Source of the DNA: Catenulispora sp. EB89
GTDB lineage: Bacteria; Actinomycetota; Actinomycetes; Streptomycetales; Catenulisporaceae
DNA: 64,000 nucleotides
Reading direction: 5' to 3'
Assembly (NCBI RefSeq): GCF_041261445.1
Contig: NZ_JBGCCU010000003.1
Span: 248,001 to 312,000, forward strand
Positions within the stretch are counted from its first letter, which is position 1, and the number at the start of each line of letters is the position of its first letter. The notes beneath the pieces were generated by a model. That model had not been told where the DNA came from and searched no databases. It saw only the letters and a program-made list of their open reading frames with translations. A program made the translations under genes and the position numbers. This document shows positions 41,787 through 50,197 of this stretch, one piece after another.

Positions 41787-42815
41787 ATGAGATCACCCCG
41801 GATCATGGTCCTCGGCGATTCGCTCGCCAGCGGGATGCACGACGACTACACCTGGCGCTGGCAGCTGGCGCAGCACTTCCGGCGAACGGGCACCCCCGCC
41901 GAGTTCGTGGGTCCGTACACGGGGACGTTCTCGATGTACGACGATCCCGTCCTCCTGGCCCTCGTGGAGGGAAAGCCGATCCCGACCGGCCCGGACGTGC
42001 GGAATCCGATGACCGGCTCCTACCGCGAGGGGCACTTCGAGGGCGGCCACTGCGCCCGGCCGGGATGGACCGCGCACGCCGCGAAAGCGTCGGTCCGAGG
42101 GCACGTCGCCGCCGAGCGCCCGGATTTCCTGCTGGTCCAGCTCGGATTCAACGACCTCGCGACCGTCGGGCCGCCGGAGCAGGCCCTGCGGGACCTGACC
42201 GCCGTCCTGTCCGAGGCCCGCGCCGCCGCACCGGCCCTGGTCATCCTCGTGGCGTCCATCGCGGGTACCACCACCTGGGGCAACGCGTGGTTCCGGGACA
42301 CCATCCGGGACTACAACGCCAAGCTCCCCGCGGTGCTCGCCGCGCTCTCGACCGACGTCTCCCCCGTCGCCCTGGTGGACATGCACAGCGGGTTCGACCC
42401 CGACGCCGACACCTACGACGGCATCCACCCGAACCCGTCCGGCGAGCTGGCCATGGCCAGGAGCTTCGCGGACGCGTTGCTGCGCTTCGGCGTCGGCCAC
42501 GTTCCGCTGGGGCTGCCGCCCACGCGACCGCACGAGCTCCCGCTGGCCGAACCGACGATCGCCGCGACGCGCGCCCGGGACGCGAGCATCCGGCTCACGT
42601 GGAACCGGGTCCGAGGCGCCTCCGCTTATCAGGTGGCGCTCCGCGACGTCACGCTCGGGCAGCCGCGCCAGGTGGGGCCGATCCCGGTGCTGGGCGACCG
42701 CTGGCTGGCCCAGGGGCTGACCGCGGGCCACCTCTACGAATTCGATGTCACTTCGGCGCGCGGCGAAAGGCTCGGACCACGCTCGAAGCCGCTGCGGCTG
42801 ACCGCGGGCCGCTGA
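41787..42815 (+). CDS. SGNH/GDSL-type hydrolase with C-terminal fibronectin-III-like domain
   Basis: A protein of 342 residues from ATG 41787, with GAAAGG upstream. SGNH blocks are block I G-D-S-L ('MVLGDSLASGMH'), block III 'GFNDLATVG' and block V 'DGIHPNPSG' with catalytic Asp/His. A C-terminal domain of about 90 residues ('PTIAATRARDASIRLTWNRV ... YEFDVTS') has the FnIII pattern. FnIII is usual on exported enzymes, but no signal peptide is visible, so export is doubtful unless the start lies elsewhere. It should be an esterase or acyl-hydrolase; the substrate is unknown. Confidence 0.82.
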   Translation: MRSPRIMVLGDSLASGMHDDYTWRWQLAQHFRRTGTPAEFVGPYTGTFSMYDDPVLLALVEGKPIPTGPDVRNPMTGSYREGHFEGGHCARPGWTAHAAKASVRGHVAAERPDFLLVQLGFNDLATVGPPEQALRDLTAVLSEARAAAPALVILVASIAGTTTWGNAWFRDTIRDYNAKLPAVLAALSTDVSPVALVDMHSGFDPDADTYDGIHPNPSGELAMARSFADALLRFGVGHVPLGLPPTRPHELPLAEPTIAATRARDASIRLTWNRVRGASAYQVALRDVTLGQPRQVGPIPVLGDRWLAQGLTAGHLYEFDVTSARGERLGPRSKPLRLTAGR

Positions 42816-43065
42816 CCGCCGGATTCTCCGGCCGGCCCGGCTCCGACAGCCGGCGAGCGTCGCCGCGATATCCCCCTGTTTACCTTCACGCGTCCCGGAC
42901 AGCAGGGGGCCGACTGCCTTGCGACAACCGGCCGTCCGGCACCCGCGCGCCGAACCCGACTCCGGTTCGGTCCGATAAACCCTCCTGCCGGATCAGTACC
43001 TTGTGACAGAGGCGGTCAAAAAGTCACGAAACCACCGCCGCGAGCCTCGACAGCAAGGATCCGCC

Positions 43066-44883
43066 ATGGGATATGGGACAGCGCCGAAGAAGGTCGTACC
43101 GCGCGTCCCCCTCCGGCACGGCGAGGGCAAAAAGGATCATCTGACCAGCTTCGGCGGCCTGGCCGCGCTTTCCCTGGACGCGCTGAGCTCGGTGGCGTAC
43201 GGCCCGGAGGCGATCGTGCTGGTCCTGGCCGCCGCCGGGGCCTCCGCGCTGCGCCTGACGCTGCCGATCACGCTGGCCATCGCCGGGCTGCTGGCGGTGC
43301 TGGTCGTCTCCTACTGCCAGGTCATCGCGGTGCATCCGGACGGCGGCGGCGCCTACGCGGTCGGCAAGAAGGACCTCGGCGGCACGGTCAGCCTGCTGGC
43401 CGCGGCGAGCCTGGTGGTGGACTACGTCCTGACCGTCGCGGTCAGCCTGGCGGCCGGTGCGGCGAGCCTGGCCTCGGTGTTCCCGTCGCTGGCGAGCCAC
43501 GTCCTCGGGCTGGCGCTCACCGGGCTCGTCGTGATCGCCGCCATCAACCTGTGGGGCATCGCCGAGAGCGCCCGGGCCTTCATGCTGCCGATGCTGCTCT
43601 TCCTCGGCGCGGTCTTCGCCGTCATCGGCATCGGCCTGGGCCGCTCGCACCCGGCCGCGGTCGTGGGGACCGCCATGCCGGTGCACGCCGCCGAGGCGGT
43701 GAGCGTGCTGCTGATCCTGAAGGCCTTCGCGGCCGGCTGCTCGGCCCTGACCGGGATCGAGGCCATCGCCAACGGCGTGCCGACGTTCCGCGAACCGCGT
43801 GCCAAGAACGCCCAGCGCACCGAGCTGATGCTGGGCGCGCTGCTGGGCACCATGCTGATCGGGCTCTCGATCCTCATCCACCGGCAGCACGTGGCACCGC
43901 GCGGCGGCGTCACGGTGCTGGCGCAGCTCGCCGCGGGGTCGTTCGGCACCGGCTGGGCCTACTACGCCACCAACATCATCGTCACCCTGGTCCTGGCGCT
44001 GGCCGCGAACACCAGCTTCGGCGGGCTGCCGGTGCTGATGAGCCTGCTGTCCCGGGACAACCGGCTGCCGCACCTGTTCGGCCTGCGCGCCGAACGCCCG
44101 GTGTACCGGTACGGCGTCGTCGCGCTGGCGCTGCTGGCCGGGCTGCTGCTGATCGTCGTGCACGCGGCCACCGACCGGCTGATCCCGCTGTACGCGATCG
44201 GGGTGTTCATCGGCTTCACCATCAGCCAGACCGGCCTGGTCCGGCACTGGTTCGGCGAGCGCCCGCCGCGCTGGTGGCTGCGCGCCGCGCTCAACGGCAC
44301 CGGGGCGATCCTGACCGCGCTGGCCGCCGCCGTGTTCGTGGCGACCAAGTTCACGGAGGGCGCCTGGGTCGTGGTGATCACCGTGCCGGCGTTGATGCTG
44401 CTGTTCGCCCGGATCCAGAGCTACTACACCGCGGTCGGCCACGAACTCGACCTGACCGGAACGCCCCCGCCGCTCACGCCGACCCCCACCCTGGTGATCG
44501 TCCCGGTCGGCAGTGTCAGCAAGCTGACCGAGCACGCTTTGTCCGCCGCGGTCTCCCTGGCGGACGACGTCGTCGCCGTCAGCGTGTGGCCGGACCCCGA
44601 CCAGTGCAAGGAGTTCCGTGCCGCCTGGGACCGGTGGGATCCCGGTGTCCGGCTCGAAACCCTGGTGAGTCCGCACCGGTCCCTGGTCCACCCGATGGTC
44701 GACTACGTCCGCGAAACCGCGAAGGGCGGCCGGCAGATCGCCGTGCTCATCGTCGAGGTTCAGCCACGGCGATGGCGTTACCGCATCCTGCAGAACCAGC
44801 GCGGCCTGCTCTTGGCGACGGTGTTGCGGGCCAGCACCGACGTCGTCATCTGCACGATCCCCTACCGGCTCACCTCGCGGTAG
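43066..44883 (+). CDS. KimA-like APC-superfamily permease with cytoplasmic C-terminal domain
   Basis: A protein of 605 residues from ATG 43066 with AAGGA; GTG 43003 is also in frame. About 12 helices begin after 'HLTSFGGLAALSLDALSSVA YGPEA'-type sequence, matching the APC/KUP-like K+ transporter family of KimA (YdaO) and relatives. A cytoplasmic domain of about 155 residues ('TLVIVPVGSVSKLTEHAL ... VVAVSVWPDPDQ') resembles USP-type regulatory folds. The likely role is K+ or amino-acid uptake; the ion is inferred. It heads an operon with patatin (13-base gap) and PlsC genes. Confidence 0.8.
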   Translation: MGYGTAPKKVVPRVPLRHGEGKKDHLTSFGGLAALSLDALSSVAYGPEAIVLVLAAAGASALRLTLPITLAIAGLLAVLVVSYCQVIAVHPDGGGAYAVGKKDLGGTVSLLAAASLVVDYVLTVAVSLAAGAASLASVFPSLASHVLGLALTGLVVIAAINLWGIAESARAFMLPMLLFLGAVFAVIGIGLGRSHPAAVVGTAMPVHAAEAVSVLLILKAFAAGCSALTGIEAIANGVPTFREPRAKNAQRTELMLGALLGTMLIGLSILIHRQHVAPRGGVTVLAQLAAGSFGTGWAYYATNIIVTLVLALAANTSFGGLPVLMSLLSRDNRLPHLFGLRAERPVYRYGVVALALLAGLLLIVVHAATDRLIPLYAIGVFIGFTISQTGLVRHWFGERPPRWWLRAALNGTGAILTALAAAVFVATKFTEGAWVVVITVPALMLLFARIQSYYTAVGHELDLTGTPPPLTPTPTLVIVPVGSVSKLTEHALSAAVSLADDVVAVSVWPDPDQCKEFRAAWDRWDPGVRLETLVSPHRSLVHPMVDYVRETAKGGRQIAVLIVEVQPRRWRYRILQNQRGLLLATVLRASTDVVICTIPYRLTSR

Positions 44884-44896
44884 GGACGAAAGGAGC

Positions 44897-45778
44897 GTGA
44901 GTCCCACGACGGACAGCACTGATGGAATCGACGCCGGCGCCGGCGCCGCTGCCGGACGGATCGTCTTCGTCCTCGGCGGCGGCGGACACCGGGGCGCGTA
45001 CGAGGTCGGCATGCTGCGGGCCCTGCTGGAAGCCGGGATCAAGCCCGACGCGATCGTCGGGGCCTCGGTGGGAGCGATCAACGGCGCGGTGTTGGCCGCC
45101 GATCCCACTGAAGGAGCCGTGGCGCGCCTGGAAGAGCTCTGGTCCGGGCTCGGCAAGAACGGTGTCTTCGAGGGCTCCCTGACCACGCGGCTCGGCACGG
45201 CACTGCGCAGCCGGACGCACCTGTTCACCAACGAGCCGCTGCGCCGGCGGTTGGAATCCGACCTGCCGGTTCGGTTGATCGAGGACTTGGCGGTGCCGTT
45301 CCAGTGCGTGGCGGCCTCCATCGAGCGCGCCGCAGAGCACTGGTTCACCCGCGGTCCGATCGCCGACGCCGTCCTGGCCTCCTGCGCGGTCCCCGGGCTG
45401 CTGCCGCCGATGGCGGTGGACGGCGAGCACTTCCTGGACGGCGGGATCGTGAACAGCGTGCCGGTCGGGCGGGCGCTCGCGCTCGGGGCCACGACCGTCT
45501 ACGTGCTGCAGGTCGGGCACCTGGAGCGGCCGTTGACGGCGCCGAGCCGGCCCTGGGAGGTGGCGGCGGTGGCGTTCGAGGTAGCGCGCCGACACCGGTT
45601 CACCCGGGACATGGCCGAGCTGCCCGACGACGTCGCCATCCACGTCCTGCCCACCGGCAACGCCACATCGGACGGGGACGGATGGTCGAAGTACGTGCGG
45701 TTCCGCGACTTCAGCCGGACGCAGGCCCGGATCGAGCAGTCGTACCACGCTTCGGCCGCCTATCTGGCCGGGAGGTAG
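44897..45778 (+). CDS. Patatin-like phospholipase
   Basis: A 293-residue protein starting with GTG 6 bases after AAAGGAG. Patatin motifs are the oxyanion loop G-G-G-G-H-R-G ('LGGGGHRGAYEVG'), nucleophile elbow G-A-S-V-G and catalytic Asp in D-G-G ('FLDGGIVNSVP'), giving the Ser-Asp dyad. It should hydrolyse acyl groups from lipids in the cytoplasm or at the membrane. It lies 13 bases after the permease gene and its stop is two bases before the PlsC-type acyltransferase start, so hydrolysis and re-acylation of the same lipid is plausible. Confidence 0.88.
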   Translation: MSPTTDSTDGIDAGAGAAAGRIVFVLGGGGHRGAYEVGMLRALLEAGIKPDAIVGASVGAINGAVLAADPTEGAVARLEELWSGLGKNGVFEGSLTTRLGTALRSRTHLFTNEPLRRRLESDLPVRLIEDLAVPFQCVAASIERAAEHWFTRGPIADAVLASCAVPGLLPPMAVDGEHFLDGGIVNSVPVGRALALGATTVYVLQVGHLERPLTAPSRPWEVAAVAFEVARRHRFTRDMAELPDDVAIHVLPTGNATSDGDGWSKYVRFRDFSRTQARIEQSYHASAAYLAGR

Positions 45779-45780
45779 CC

Positions 45781-46890
45781 ATGGGCATCGGCATACCGGT
45801 TCGCCGTGCGGTACTGCGGTTTCCCTTGCTCCGCCGCACGATCTCGATCCCGGTGCTGTTGTTCTTCACGGCGCTGACGTTCGTTCTGGTCCCGGTCGTC
45901 GGGGTGGTCACGGCGCCCTTCACGCTGCGTCCGGGCGGTCGGGGGCGCGCTTTTCGGTTCTCCGTGTTCCTGGCGGTGTATCTGGTCTCTGAGGTCGGCG
46001 GGTTGGCAGCGTGCGTGGCGATCTGGGGACGCGCGGGCTTTCGCGCGTCGAAGCGGCCTGAGACGTCCGAGTCATCTCAGGCGTATCAGGAGGCGAACTT
46101 CCAGCTGCTGGCTCGCCTGCTCGATCGGCTGTACGCAGCGGCCGGCAGGCTCTACGGACTGCGGATGCAACTGCCGGAGACGGTGGGTCCTTCCCACTCC
46201 GGGAGACCGACGGTGCCGGAACTGCCGCCCGGTCCGCTGATCATCCTGAGCCGGCACGGCGGCCCCGGGGACTCGTTCCTGCTGATCCACGCGCTTCTGG
46301 TCCATGGTCGGCGGCGGCCTCGCATCGTCCTCAAGGACACGCTGGCCCTGGACCCGTTGATCGACGTCGTGCTGCATCGAGTGCCGCACTGTTTCGTCGA
46401 CCCGAATCCTGACGGGCATCCCGAGAACGAACACGGCGAAGACAAGCACGGGGAGAAGACCGCGGCGGAGATCGGACGCCTGGCCGCCGGCATGGGCCCG
46501 GACGACGCGCTGGTGGTCTTCCCCGAGGGTGGGAACTTCACGCCGGGCCGGCGCATCAGGGCCATCATGAAGCTGCGCCGCAGGGGGCTGCGGGATTCCG
46601 CGAACCGCGCTCGTCGGCTGCATCACGTACTGCCGCCGCGGCCGGCGGGGGTGTTCGCGGCGATCGACGCCGCGCCGGACGCCTCGGTCGTCTTCGTCGC
46701 GCACACCGGCCTGGACCATATGGAGTCCGTCGCCGACGTCTGGCACTCGGTCCCGCTGACGAAACCGGTCGAGGCGACCTGGTGGACGATTCCCGCTTCG
46801 CGGATTCCGATCGAGCGGGAGGCTCGCCTGCGCTGGCTGCAGGACAACTGGGCCGAGGTGGACGCCTGGATCGGACAGCACCAGGAATGA
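45781..46890 (+). CDS. PlsC-type 1-acylglycerol-3-phosphate acyltransferase-like protein
   Basis: A 369-residue protein. GGGAGG overlaps the patatin stop and sets the ATG at 45781. One or two N-terminal helices precede the acyltransferase domain, which has H-x4-D ('SRHGGPGDSF') and the 'VVFPEGGNFTPGRR' (FPEG) motif needed for glycerophosphate binding. The family acylates lysophospholipids on the inner leaflet. The domain is longer than usual (an insert with 'NEHGEDKHGEK' before FPEG). A strong terminator follows. It is the third gene of the permease-patatin-acyltransferase operon. Confidence 0.85.
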   Translation: MGIGIPVRRAVLRFPLLRRTISIPVLLFFTALTFVLVPVVGVVTAPFTLRPGGRGRAFRFSVFLAVYLVSEVGGLAACVAIWGRAGFRASKRPETSESSQAYQEANFQLLARLLDRLYAAAGRLYGLRMQLPETVGPSHSGRPTVPELPPGPLIILSRHGGPGDSFLLIHALLVHGRRRPRIVLKDTLALDPLIDVVLHRVPHCFVDPNPDGHPENEHGEDKHGEKTAAEIGRLAAGMGPDDALVVFPEGGNFTPGRRIRAIMKLRRRGLRDSANRARRLHHVLPPRPAGVFAAIDAAPDASVVFVAHTGLDHMESVADVWHSVPLTKPVEATWWTIPASRIPIEREARLRWLQDNWAEVDAWIGQHQE

Positions 46891-46911
46891 GAAGCAGCGC
46901 CTGGGACACGG

Positions 46912-46947
46912 CTGGTGCCGCGCCTCGGCGGGGAGGCGCGGCACCAG
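46912..46947. terminator. Bidirectional hairpin terminator
   Basis: CTGGTGCCGCGCCTC and GAGGCGCGGCACCAG make a perfect 15-bp stem with loop GGCGGG. A T-rich run follows on the plus strand, between convergent genes. Confidence 0.9.
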
Positions 46948-46993
46948 GTCTCTTGCTTGTCTATTAACTTGGCTCTCAACTCGTGGCTACGGC

Positions 46994-47575
46994 CTACGGC
47001 TTGACGCCCGAGCTCTGGGTCGCGCGGGGAACCGTCGCGCCAGGGGCGGCGAGCATGTCCTCGAGCAGGGCCCGGTACTGCATCAGTGCCTTGCGCTCCT
47101 CCTCGGTCGACACCAGCGTCGGGTCGGTCGCCGCGCGCTCGCTGACCGATCTGGCCTGGCGGTAGCCGGGCAGGACGTTTCCGTGCTCGACCGACAGCAG
47201 CGCCAGATGGTCGTCGTCGTCCGTCGCGGGGTAGCCGCGGGCCGCGACCAGCCGGGCGACCAGCTGCTCGGCGCTGGTCAGGGCGAGCGCGGGGTTGTCG
47301 AGGAAGCCGCCTTGCACGTGCTCCCAGGACGTGGTGTAGAAGTCCTGGTCGTCCGCGCTGATCGGTTCCAGGCGCAGCTTCTTGTGCAGGTGGGTGCGCC
47401 GGGCGAGTTCCCGGTCCGCGCCGCGTACACCGCCGTAGTCGGCTCTGACCTGCTCGTATTCGGGCCCGAACGAGGCTCGGATCTGGCGCCTCGCGTGCTC
47501 GCGCCGGGCCGCGTACACCGCGACCGCGACGATGAGGACGAGGACGATGACGGTGACGATCACGCCGATGGTCAT
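46994..47575 (-). CDS. Membrane-anchored protein, second W-x2-V paralogue
   Basis: A 193-residue protein with CAGGAGG upstream. It has an N-terminal helix (4-23) and an Arg-rich juxtamembrane part ('ARREHARRQIRASFGPEYEQ'). The domain of the 41288 gene follows: 'YTTSWEHVQGGFLDNPALAL', 'AEQLVARLVAARGYP', 'ALMQYRALLEDML'. It is divergent from the third paralogue 118 bases away, so both may share control. Function is unknown. Confidence 0.65.
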   Translation of the reverse strand: MTIGVIVTVIVLVLIVAVAVYAARREHARRQIRASFGPEYEQVRADYGGVRGADRELARRTHLHKKLRLEPISADDQDFYTTSWEHVQGGFLDNPALALTSAEQLVARLVAARGYPATDDDDHLALLSVEHGNVLPGYRQARSVSERAATDPTLVSTEEERKALMQYRALLEDMLAAPGATVPRATQSSGVKP

Positions 47576-47693
47576 GGGGGCCTCCTGGAGTCTCGGGGCT
47601 CAGCCATGCCCGCGATACGGCGACCGAAACAGGCTGTTAGGAATCGCGGGCAGGGGTAGCAGGAGGGCCCGAACTCGACGAGGTACGAGAGGC

Positions 47694-48416
47694 ATGAACA
47701 TGACGCATGCGACCGACGAGCACCCTGTCGACGAGAACGCGAGCGAAACCGACTACGAAACCGAGAACGAGTACGAGAACGAGAACGAGAACGAGTACGA
47801 GTACGAGAAGCAGAACGAGTACGAGAACCAGAACCGCGACGAGGGCGACAAGGGCGACGGCGAGACCGTCCACCACGCTCCGGACGAGGCGCACGTCGAA
47901 CGTCAGCTGCAGGACGGGCCGCAGGGTCCGCAGGGTCGTGTGGCGATGGCGGCCGCGGGGATCGACGTGGACCGTCAGTTTCCGGTGGACGCCGTCGATC
48001 AGCACCCTGACGAGGGCCCGGACCCGACCCCCGAAGGCGGCGCGGACAACTTCGACGAAGCTCCTGCCGTGGACGACCCGGGCGGCACCGAGGACCCTGA
48101 CAACGTCGCGGCCGCCGCTCCGGCGCTCGCCACTCCCCCGGGGCCGACGTCCGTCGCCGAGCTGCTGCCGTCCGACGACAAGCACACGTTCCTGAGCCGC
48201 TGGAACACCATCCAGATCGGCTTCGTCGAGGACCCCGCGCAGTCCGTACGCGACGCGGACGCCCTCATCGAGGAGATCTCAGCCGCCTACGTCAACGCGA
48301 TCGCGGAGCGCCGCAACGCGCTGAGCGCCACCTGGCAGAGCGATGCCGGGACCGAGGAGATGCGGCGGGCCGTCCTGCAGTACCGCTCGCTCCTCGGCGT
48401 GATCCTCCCCGGATAG
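47694..48416 (+). CDS. Soluble protein with Glu/Asn/Tyr repeat region and third W-x2-V paralogue domain
   Basis: A 240-residue acidic protein from ATG 47694 (GAGAGG before it). The first 50 residues hold an E-N/E-Y low-complexity repeat. A Pro/Asp/Ala-rich disordered part (50-160) follows, and then the paralogue domain: 'FLSRWNTIQIGFVEDPAQSV', 'DADALIEEI', 'EMRRAVLQYRSLLGVILP'. It lacks the membrane helix of its two relatives. A soluble partner of the membrane paralogue encoded divergently is plausible. Function is unknown. Confidence 0.7.
   Translation: MNMTHATDEHPVDENASETDYETENEYENENENEYEYEKQNEYENQNRDEGDKGDGETVHHAPDEAHVERQLQDGPQGPQGRVAMAAAGIDVDRQFPVDAVDQHPDEGPDPTPEGGADNFDEAPAVDDPGGTEDPDNVAAAAPALATPPGPTSVAELLPSDDKHTFLSRWNTIQIGFVEDPAQSVRDADALIEEISAAYVNAIAERRNALSATWQSDAGTEEMRRAVLQYRSLLGVILPG
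47763..47834. repeat. Imperfect GAGAAC/GAGTAC hexamer tandem repeats
   Basis: About twelve hexameric units encode alternating Glu-Asn and Glu-Tyr pairs. The AT content of the codons is higher than in neighbours. This looks like a slippage-generated, probably variable tract. Confidence 0.85.
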
Positions 48417-48426
48417 GGGAAACGGA

Positions 48427-48464
48427 ATTCGGCCGCCGCAGCCCGAAGGCTGCGGCGGCCGAAT
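48427..48464. terminator. Bidirectional hairpin terminator with CGAA loop
   Basis: ATTCGGCCGCCGCAGCC and GGCTGCGGCGGCCGAAT form a perfect 17-bp stem around tetraloop CGAA, between convergent genes. Confidence 0.92.
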
Positions 48465-48491
48465 GCGTTGGTCGGGGTCCGAAGCGAACCC

Positions 48492-48782
48492 TCAGCGACG
48501 CAGGCCACGGCGCCGGCCAGAGGTGAGACCCCGCTTCCCGGTCACCAGTTCGACGGCACCCAGCAGGACGATCGCCCCGAGGATCGCGGTGATCCACGTG
48601 GAGATGTTGAAGAAGCCCTGGAGGTTCTCGACGTGGAAGACCTTGTCGGCGATCCATCCGCCGAGCAGGGCGCCGACGATGCCGATCACCGTGGTGACGA
48701 TGAGGCCGTGCGGGCTGCCCATGATGCGGTCGGCGATCAGGCCGACGACGAGGCCGAGCACGATCCAAGCGATGATGCCCAT
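48492..48782 (-). CDS. GlsB/YeaQ/YmgE-family stress membrane protein
   Basis: A 96-residue protein with three helices and the family signature: 'IIAWIVLGLVVGLIADRIM', 'VGALLGGWIADKVFH' and a third helix 'ITAILGAIVLLGAVEL'. The Arg-rich tail is somewhat longer than usual. It is also called transglycosylase-associated protein; it is induced by stress in many bacteria with no defined activity. GGAGATCC precedes the ATG. Confidence 0.88.
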   Translation of the reverse strand: MGIIAWIVLGLVVGLIADRIMGSPHGLIVTTVIGIVGALLGGWIADKVFHVENLQGFFNISTWITAILGAIVLLGAVELVTGKRGLTSGRRRGLRR

Positions 48783-48955
48783 GAGGATCTCCGATGTCGT
48801 GGAAGGGATTTCAGCGCCGCCTTACTTCCCGGCGGCCGGCTCCTGCTACCCGCACCTCACGGCATCAACCAGAATAATCAGGCCTACTCCGCAGAATTCT
48901 TGAACCTTTTCCCCGCGGCCGTTATTCGATATTGGACCGGGGCACCAGGCGGCCT

Positions 48956-49243
48956 ATGGCATACGAACTCCGCTCGCGCGGACCCAGAGACCTGATATCC
49001 CTCGCCGCCATCATCATCGCGGCCATCCTCGTCCTCCACATCATCTTCGTGTGGCTGAACGCGAACCAGGGCAACGACATCGTCTCCACCGACGCGGACT
49101 GGGCCGGCTGGCTGGCCACCTGGTTCATCGACCTGTTCACGCCGGCGAACGTCAAGCTCAGGACCTTCCTGAACTACGGACTCGCCGCCCTCTTCTTTCT
49201 GGCCGTCGGCGCGCTTCTGCGCCGCGTGGTGCGCGACCTGTAA
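48956..49243 (+). CDS. Small two-helix membrane protein
   Basis: A protein of 95 residues from ATG 48956 (a TTG at 48932 is in frame). It has a basic N-terminus, a helix (about 16-37), an acidic outer loop 'NANQGNDIVSTDADWAGW', a second helix (about 66-85) and a basic end RRVVRDL. Similar proteins are common hypothetical proteins of actinobacteria. Function is unknown. Confidence 0.65.
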   Translation: MAYELRSRGPRDLISLAAIIIAAILVLHIIFVWLNANQGNDIVSTDADWAGWLATWFIDLFTPANVKLRTFLNYGLAALFFLAVGALLRRVVRDL

Positions 49244-49285
49244 GGGCTGCTGACGGCCAGGACCTGCCTGGTCCGAGGAGGAAGG

Positions 49286-49319
49286 GGGCCCGCCCGGGGG
49301 GGGGATGGCGGGCGGGCCC
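49286..49319. terminator. GC-rich hairpin between convergent genes
   Basis: GGGCCCGCCC and GGGCGGGCCC pair perfectly over 10 bp. The loop contains a G9 run, and the hairpin may compete with G-quadruplex formation. Confidence 0.75.
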
Positions 49320-49369
49320 ACCTCTGCCTGGTGACCCGGATTCGGATCGGCAAACACTCGCCGACCGGG

Positions 49370-50053
49370 TCAGTCCTGCTCGTCGAGGTCGACCGGGGGA
49401 AGGTCGCGCACCTCGTCCTTCGTGAACCGCAGCCGGACCCCGTTCGCGTCGACCTCCGCCATGGCGCCGATCGGGATGGCGACGCGCTTCTTGCCCCACA
49501 GGTGGCCCTCGTCCAGCAGGATGTGCGTCACCGCGTGGTCGGCGGGGTCGACGACCAGGCCCTGGACGCGGCCGATGTCACCGTCGGCGGCGTGGACCGC
49601 TTCGCCGCGCCGCACCTGCACCTCGCCGAACGGCACGCGGTCGTAGGTGACGGTCTGCGGGGCGGACGGCTGTCCGGGCGGCGCCATCGCGCTCGTGCCG
49701 CCGGTCGTGACGCCCGAGCCGCCGACCCCGAGGCCGTACAGCGGCCACGAGAGCAGGTGTTCCTGCTCGTAGCCCCACTCGCCGCGGGCTCCCGTCACGA
49801 AGTCCGTCACCTCCGCGGGCTCGAGCCGGTCGAACTCGGCGCTCGTGCAGCCCAGGCGGATCCGGGTGTCCGTCGAACTCGCCAGGCCGACCGGTACCAG
49901 ACGGCCGCTTTCCGACCCGTGCTTCGTCGTACCGACCACGAGATGGGTCAGCCTCTGGGCGACGGGGTCGACGACGACGCGCTGAAGCTCCCCGCACACT
50001 CCGTCGTCGCACTCGACCTCGCTGCCGATGGTGAACTCCGCGTGAGCGTTCAT
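49370..50053 (-). CDS. Protein with two PRC-barrel domains
   Basis: A protein of 227 residues from ATG 50053. The first PRC-barrel-like block is near 5-70 ('IGSEVECDDGVCGELQRVVV', 'LTHLVVG'). The second is near 130-210 ('VHAADGDIGRVQGLVVDP', 'VTHILLDEGHLWGKKRVAIP'). A Gly/Pro-rich linker lies between. PRC barrels bind RNA or photosynthetic and electron-transfer partners; in actinobacteria these doubled forms are stress-associated. Function is unknown. The next gene upstream on the same strand is 144 bases away. Confidence 0.78.
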   Translation of the reverse strand: MNAHAEFTIGSEVECDDGVCGELQRVVVDPVAQRLTHLVVGTTKHGSESGRLVPVGLASSTDTRIRLGCTSAEFDRLEPAEVTDFVTGARGEWGYEQEHLLSWPLYGLGVGGSGVTTGGTSAMAPPGQPSAPQTVTYDRVPFGEVQVRRGEAVHAADGDIGRVQGLVVDPADHAVTHILLDEGHLWGKKRVAIPIGAMAEVDANGVRLRFTKDEVRDLPPVDLDEQD

Positions 50054-50197
50054 GGTCCGCCTCCGTTGTCTCCGAGCGGCTCTCACCCGCCGACCGTCAC
50101 ATGCGGCCATGACTCGCTGTCGCTGGCCGTCACTGGTCGTCGGCGAACCGCCGGCTCCTGCTGCCCCTTGCGCAGGGAGGCAAACCGCCCCGAACCG

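Noticed and set aside
42816-43065. Riboswitch upstream of the KimA-like permease
   Set aside because: I looked for ydaO (c-di-AMP) and M-box core motifs and saw none; only generic GC-rich sequence.
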